Shown piece after piece: positions 61,292 through 64,000 of a stretch of 64,000 bases of DNA (positions are counted from its first letter, which is position 1; each line of letters begins with the position of its first letter). Made by a program: the position numbers and the translations under genes. Origin of the DNA: Candidatus Hydrogenedentota bacterium. GTDB taxonomy: Bacteria > Hydrogenedentota > Hydrogenedentia > Hydrogenedentales > SLHB01. Location: assembly GCA_020848835.1 (NCBI GenBank), contig JADLHJ010000049.1, positions 32,752-96,751 on the forward strand, read 5' to 3'. The notes under the pieces were generated by a model. That model made no database searches. It was not told the DNA's origin and saw only the letters and a list, made by a program, of their open reading frames with translations.

Positions 61292-62551
61292 TTAGGCCTT
61301 ACCTGGGGTGCCATGCGACGCCAGCGCGCGCAAATCGAGGCGGCGCAGTTTTGGTGCGAGCATGCCCGCCCCGATTACGGAAGCGATGGAGATGGACCCG
61401 CCGATGATGACGGAAGGGACAAGTCCGAGGAGGCGCGCGGCCACGCCGGACTCAAAGGCACCAAGTTCGTTGGAAGTGTTGACGAAAATATTATTGACGG
61501 CACTGACGCGGCCGCGCATTTCGTCGGGCATCATGAGTTGGAGGATGGTGGCGCGGATGACGACGCTGACGCCGTCGAACACGCCGCTGAGGAAGAGAAG
61601 CGCGAAACTGATGGCCATGCTGGTCGAGAGCGCGAAGGCGATCATGCATGCGCCGAATCCCGCGACGCAGGCGAGGAGGGTCCAGCCTGCATGCTTCATC
61701 GGTGGCCGCAGGGCAAGGTAGATGCCGACGAGGATGGAGCCGTAGAGGGGGGCCGCTCGGAGATCGCCGAGGCCGCTGGGGCCGACGTGCAAGACTTCCT
61801 TTGCGAAGACGGGTAGCACGAATACGACACCTCCAAACAGCACAGCGATCATGTCGAGAAACAATGCGCCGAAGATGACCTGGTTTTTTACGACAAAGGA
61901 TAGTCCCTGGTAAATGGATTGGAATACGGACTCTTGTCTGTTCGCGACCGCCAAGGGAAACGAAGGGAGCATCCAAACGGCCCCGAGCGCGAGAAATGAA
62001 ATGGCGACAACGACACCGTAAGCTCTTACATCACCAAATTGCGCATACATTCTGCCGCCGATTGCGGGACCGGCGACCGCTGCGACGTGCCATAAGTTGG
62101 AATTCCACGCCGCGGCATTGATGTAGAGTTCTCGCGGCACGATCTGCCCGAAGAGCCCGGACGTGGCTGGCGCGAGAAAACCCCGCGCGATACCGGTTGT
62201 AAAGATCACGGCGTAAAACAGCAGCTCGACATGCGGGATGGTCTTGTCCACGTACTTCGTGATGAGCATCAGGGCAACGCTACAGAGTGCGAAAAGCGTT
62301 CCGAACAGCAGCACTATGCGACGCCGGTTGAAATGGTCGGCAACATAGCCGCCAAAGAGCGCGGTACAAACAAATGGCACGACTTCGGCGAGGCCGATTA
62401 GACCCAAACGGAGCGGATCTTTTGTGATGTCGTATATCTGCCAGCCGACGAAGACCGCCTGCATCTGCGCGGCAAATGTAACTGCCAAACGGAAGGCGAG
62501 GAAGTAACGGAAGTTTCGTAGCCGAAGTGAGGCAAATGCGTCGTGGGACAT
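61292..62551 (-). CDS. MFS transporter (EntS/DUF894-like exporter)
   Basis: 419 residues with 12 hydrophobic helices. The N-terminal FRYFLAFRLAVTFAAQMQAV followed by GWQIYDITKDPLRLGLIGLA and GGYVADHFNRRRI (the MFS loop 2-3 motif G-x3-D-x2-x-R-R) matches the group with enterobactin exporter EntS and related drug exporters. The substrate is unknown; siderophore export is possible but no siderophore genes are near. No terminator is obvious after the stop. Confidence 0.88.
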   Translation of the reverse strand: MSHDAFASLRLRNFRYFLAFRLAVTFAAQMQAVFVGWQIYDITKDPLRLGLIGLAEVVPFVCTALFGGYVADHFNRRRIVLLFGTLFALCSVALMLITKYVDKTIPHVELLFYAVIFTTGIARGFLAPATSGLFGQIVPRELYINAAAWNSNLWHVAAVAGPAIGGRMYAQFGDVRAYGVVVAISFLALGAVWMLPSFPLAVANRQESVFQSIYQGLSFVVKNQVIFGALFLDMIAVLFGGVVFVLPVFAKEVLHVGPSGLGDLRAAPLYGSILVGIYLALRPPMKHAGWTLLACVAGFGACMIAFALSTSMAISFALLFLSGVFDGVSVVIRATILQLMMPDEMRGRVSAVNNIFVNTSNELGAFESGVAARLLGLVPSVIIGGSISIASVIGAGMLAPKLRRLDLRALASHGTPGKA

Positions 62552-62611
62552 TCGGGGGAGTATACCATTTTGGTGCGAGACGGCTAATGTGCGCGACGGC
62601 GCAGATTCTTA

Positions 62612-62649
62612 GAACGCGGATAACACGGATTAGGCAGATTAACACGGAT
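62612..62649 (+). repeat. GAACGCGGAT…TTAGGC…ACACGGAT dispersed repeat, copy 2
   Basis: This 38-nt stretch shows internal near-repeats (CGCGGAT, CACGGAT, CAGAT, CACGGAT). It aligns without gaps to the reverse complement of 35344-35381. It lies in the 176-bp gap before the MFS gene. Confidence 0.55.
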
Positions 62650-62727
62650 CATGCATCAATGAAGTAACTGGATCACTTGTGACGTCGCCCTTTTGTTCGC
62701 GCTGAGGATTGGGCAGCGCTGCGAAAC

Positions 62728-63699
62728 TCAGGCGATTGGCCAGGTGGCGCGGGCGGTGGAACTGAGGTCGCCGGTCTTGCCGTGGATGTAGAGTGAATGA
62801 CCGGCCGCGGCAATCATCGCGCCGTTGTCTACGCACAAAGAGAATGGCGGAACAAAGACGGGCACGGGGATATCTTTGGCGAGACGTTCGCGCAGGTGCT
62901 TGTTGGCTGCGACGCCACCAGCGACGACAAGCGCAGGCAAGCCGGTTTTTTCCAGCGCAGCGCGTGTTTTCCGTATGAGGATATCTACCGCCGCATATTG
63001 AAATGATGCGGCAACATCCTCGGTCTTGTGTCCGTTCTCGCGCAGTTTGTAGAGCACCGCGGTCTTCAGGCCGCTATAGCTGAACTCAAGCGAATCGCTC
63101 GATGCCATTGCGCGGGGAAACGCGATCGCTTTTGGATCTCCAGTCTCTGCCGCGCGCTGGATGGAGGGGCCGCCGGGATAAGGCAGATTCAACAAGCGCG
63201 CGACCTTGTCGAAACATTCGCCGATTGCGTCGTCTCGCGTGGTACCGAGCAACTCGTATTGGTGCGGGTTGTCGCATCGAATGAGCAAGGTGTGGCCGCC
63301 GCTGACAATGAGCGCGAGAAATGGAAATTCCGGCGCGCTCTCGGCGAGGAACACGGAAAAGATGTGGCCTTCGATGTGGTGCACAGGCACGTAGGGCACG
63401 CGCCACGTATACGCGAGGGCTTTGGCGAAGTTGACGCCGACGAGGAGAGAACCCATCAAGCCCGGGCCGTGCGTCGCGGCGACGACATCGGGTCGGCCGC
63501 CAGCTTTTTCAATGACGCGGTCAGTCAGTTGATGGATGCATTCGGTGTGCTGGCGCGAGGCGATTTCTGGAACCACGCCGCCGAATGCGGCGTGCACGTC
63601 AATCTGCGAGGCCACTTCGCTGGCGATAATGCGGCGGCCGTCCTCGATGATCGCGATACCGGTCTCATCGCAAGACGTTTCGATTCCGAGCACGCGCAT
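62728..63699 (-). CDS. tsaD: tRNA N6-adenosine threonylcarbamoyltransferase TsaD
   Basis: 323 residues. GIETSCDET opens the ASKHA fold, ASRQHTE follows, and HHIEGH holds the Fe-binding His108 and His112 (H-x3-H). VSGGHTLL and a C-terminal GGVAANKHLRE complete the set. The protein transfers the threonylcarbamoyl group to A37 of ANN-decoding tRNAs with TsaB and TsaE, which are not in the window. The start overlaps the stop of the next upstream gene (TAATG). Length is normal. Confidence 0.97.
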   Translation of the reverse strand: MRVLGIETSCDETGIAIIEDGRRIIASEVASQIDVHAAFGGVVPEIASRQHTECIHQLTDRVIEKAGGRPDVVAATHGPGLMGSLLVGVNFAKALAYTWRVPYVPVHHIEGHIFSVFLAESAPEFPFLALIVSGGHTLLIRCDNPHQYELLGTTRDDAIGECFDKVARLLNLPYPGGPSIQRAAETGDPKAIAFPRAMASSDSLEFSYSGLKTAVLYKLRENGHKTEDVAASFQYAAVDILIRKTRAALEKTGLPALVVAGGVAANKHLRERLAKDIPVPVFVPPFSLCVDNGAMIAAAGHSLYIHGKTGDLSSTARATWPIA

Positions 63700-64000
63700 T
63701 ACTTCACCAGGGTGGAGGCGTGTACGATTTCAATGCCTTCTTTTTCGATAATGGGGAACATCTCTTTGAGTACCGGTACCGTGTTCTTGCGGAAGTGGCA
63801 AATTGTAATCGCTTTGCCGTGCCGCTTCACCATTTCGATTACCTCGCGGAAACGCGCGCGAATGTAATCGGTGCCCGCATGATGATCGAGAAACAAGTCG
63901 TTTTCCGCGGATGGAATTTCCATTTCATCGGCGACTTCAAAAGCGCAGGCATATTTCGATGTGCGGCTATCAATAAAGAAGTAGCCGCTGTCTTTGATTA
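63699..64000 (-). CDS. Divergent polysaccharide deacetylase (YibQ/DUF610), 3' end only
   Basis: The frame is open through the right window edge. The ~100 visible residues include GYFFIDSRTSKYACAFEVA, NDLFLDHH and ICHFRKNTVPVLKEMFP, the C-terminal pattern (FFLDSRTS…RDVFLDN…GHP) of the divergent polysaccharide deacetylases. Those are periplasmic, often found near tsaD-like housekeeping genes or envelope genes. The function is not well known and deacetylation of a cell-wall or exopolysaccharide is assumed. The N-terminal catalytic residues lie outside the window. Confidence 0.75.
   Translation of the reverse strand, partial: IKDSGYFFIDSRTSKYACAFEVADEMEIPSAENDLFLDHHAGTDYIRARFREVIEMVKRHGKAITICHFRKNTVPVLKEMFPIIEKEGIEIVHASTLVK

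Overview
The window is about 57-60% GC by eye and comes from a free-living, Gram-negative-type bacterium. Several features recall the Planctomycetes/Lentisphaerae/Hydrogenedentota part of the tree: Tat-exported Gfo/Idh/MocA oxidoreductases, two BNR sialidases, a large secreted glycoside-hydrolase-like protein, a DUF1573 protein, and a prepilin-like protein with a late H-x10-DG motif. 'Candidatus Hydrogenedentes' is my best guess. It is an inference from gene style; the window has no rRNA or other marker to prove it. No phage, CRISPR array, transposase or plasmid functions are visible, so this reads as ordinary chromosome with small dispersed repeats.

Layout. 1-9.7 kb (+): a 5'-truncated NTF2-like protein, a membrane-anchored TPR protein, a GNAT, an acyl desaturase, a large secreted GH-A-like protein, a methyltransferase and a Zn/Cd-type P1B ATPase. 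9.7-14.7 kb (-): a Tat-exported oxidoreductase and a MASE1-PAS hybrid histidine kinase. 14.8-17.5 kb (+): redox repressor Rex, a PrpB-like lyase and citrate/methylcitrate synthase. 21.8-17.6 kb (-): a tight five-gene run of zinc-ribbon membrane protein, PhyH dioxygenase, XdhC, MocA-like cytidylyltransferase and sialidase. 21.9-22.8 kb (+): a prepilin-like protein. 30.3-23.0 kb (-): a YncE/phosphoesterase lipoprotein, a CBM9-like/serine hydrolase fusion, a DUF1573 protein and a lipoprotein. 30.5-31.2 kb (+): a 38-codon small ORF directly before ferritin. 31.4-37.5 kb (+): a TIM-barrel hydrolase-like protein, a HEAT-like protein, a second Tat oxidoreductase, a probable MITE, and a membrane-anchored EEP phosphatase/nuclease.

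37.5-44.7 kb is mixed: tRNA-Asn, a DapA/NanA-family lyase, two membrane proteins of unknown role, a GNAT, a second sialidase and an arginyl/leucyl-transferase. 44.9-52.3 kb (+) is a long run: membrane protein, ferric-reductase/Rieske fusion, DinB, NRDE, a DedA/ATP-grasp fusion, OlsB-like and OlsA-like acyltransferases, then tRNA-Arg. 60.0-53.0 kb (-) is a compact run: transketolase, PrsW protease, CDF transporter, ABC ATPase, glycerol-1-phosphate dehydrogenase and methyltransferase. 64.0-60.1 kb (-) also holds a DNA/RNA endonuclease, an MFS exporter, TsaD and the 3' end of a divergent polysaccharide deacetylase.

How the genes may work together. Two clusters look like envelope-lipid chemistry: the DedA/ATP-grasp + OlsB + OlsA block (ornithine-type aminolipids) and the operon with a glycerol-1-phosphate dehydrogenase. 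Secreted hydrolases, sialidases, the aldolase-type lyase and the oxidoreductases suggest a lifestyle on complex glycans. Rex beside PrpB and citrate synthase suggests redox control of carbon flux. The most interesting non-genic structure is a 190-bp element at 34954-35143 with 13-bp perfect terminal inverted repeats and near-identical 9-bp flanking repeats. Several other dispersed inverted repeats are present, and one distorts the apparent N terminus of a gene.
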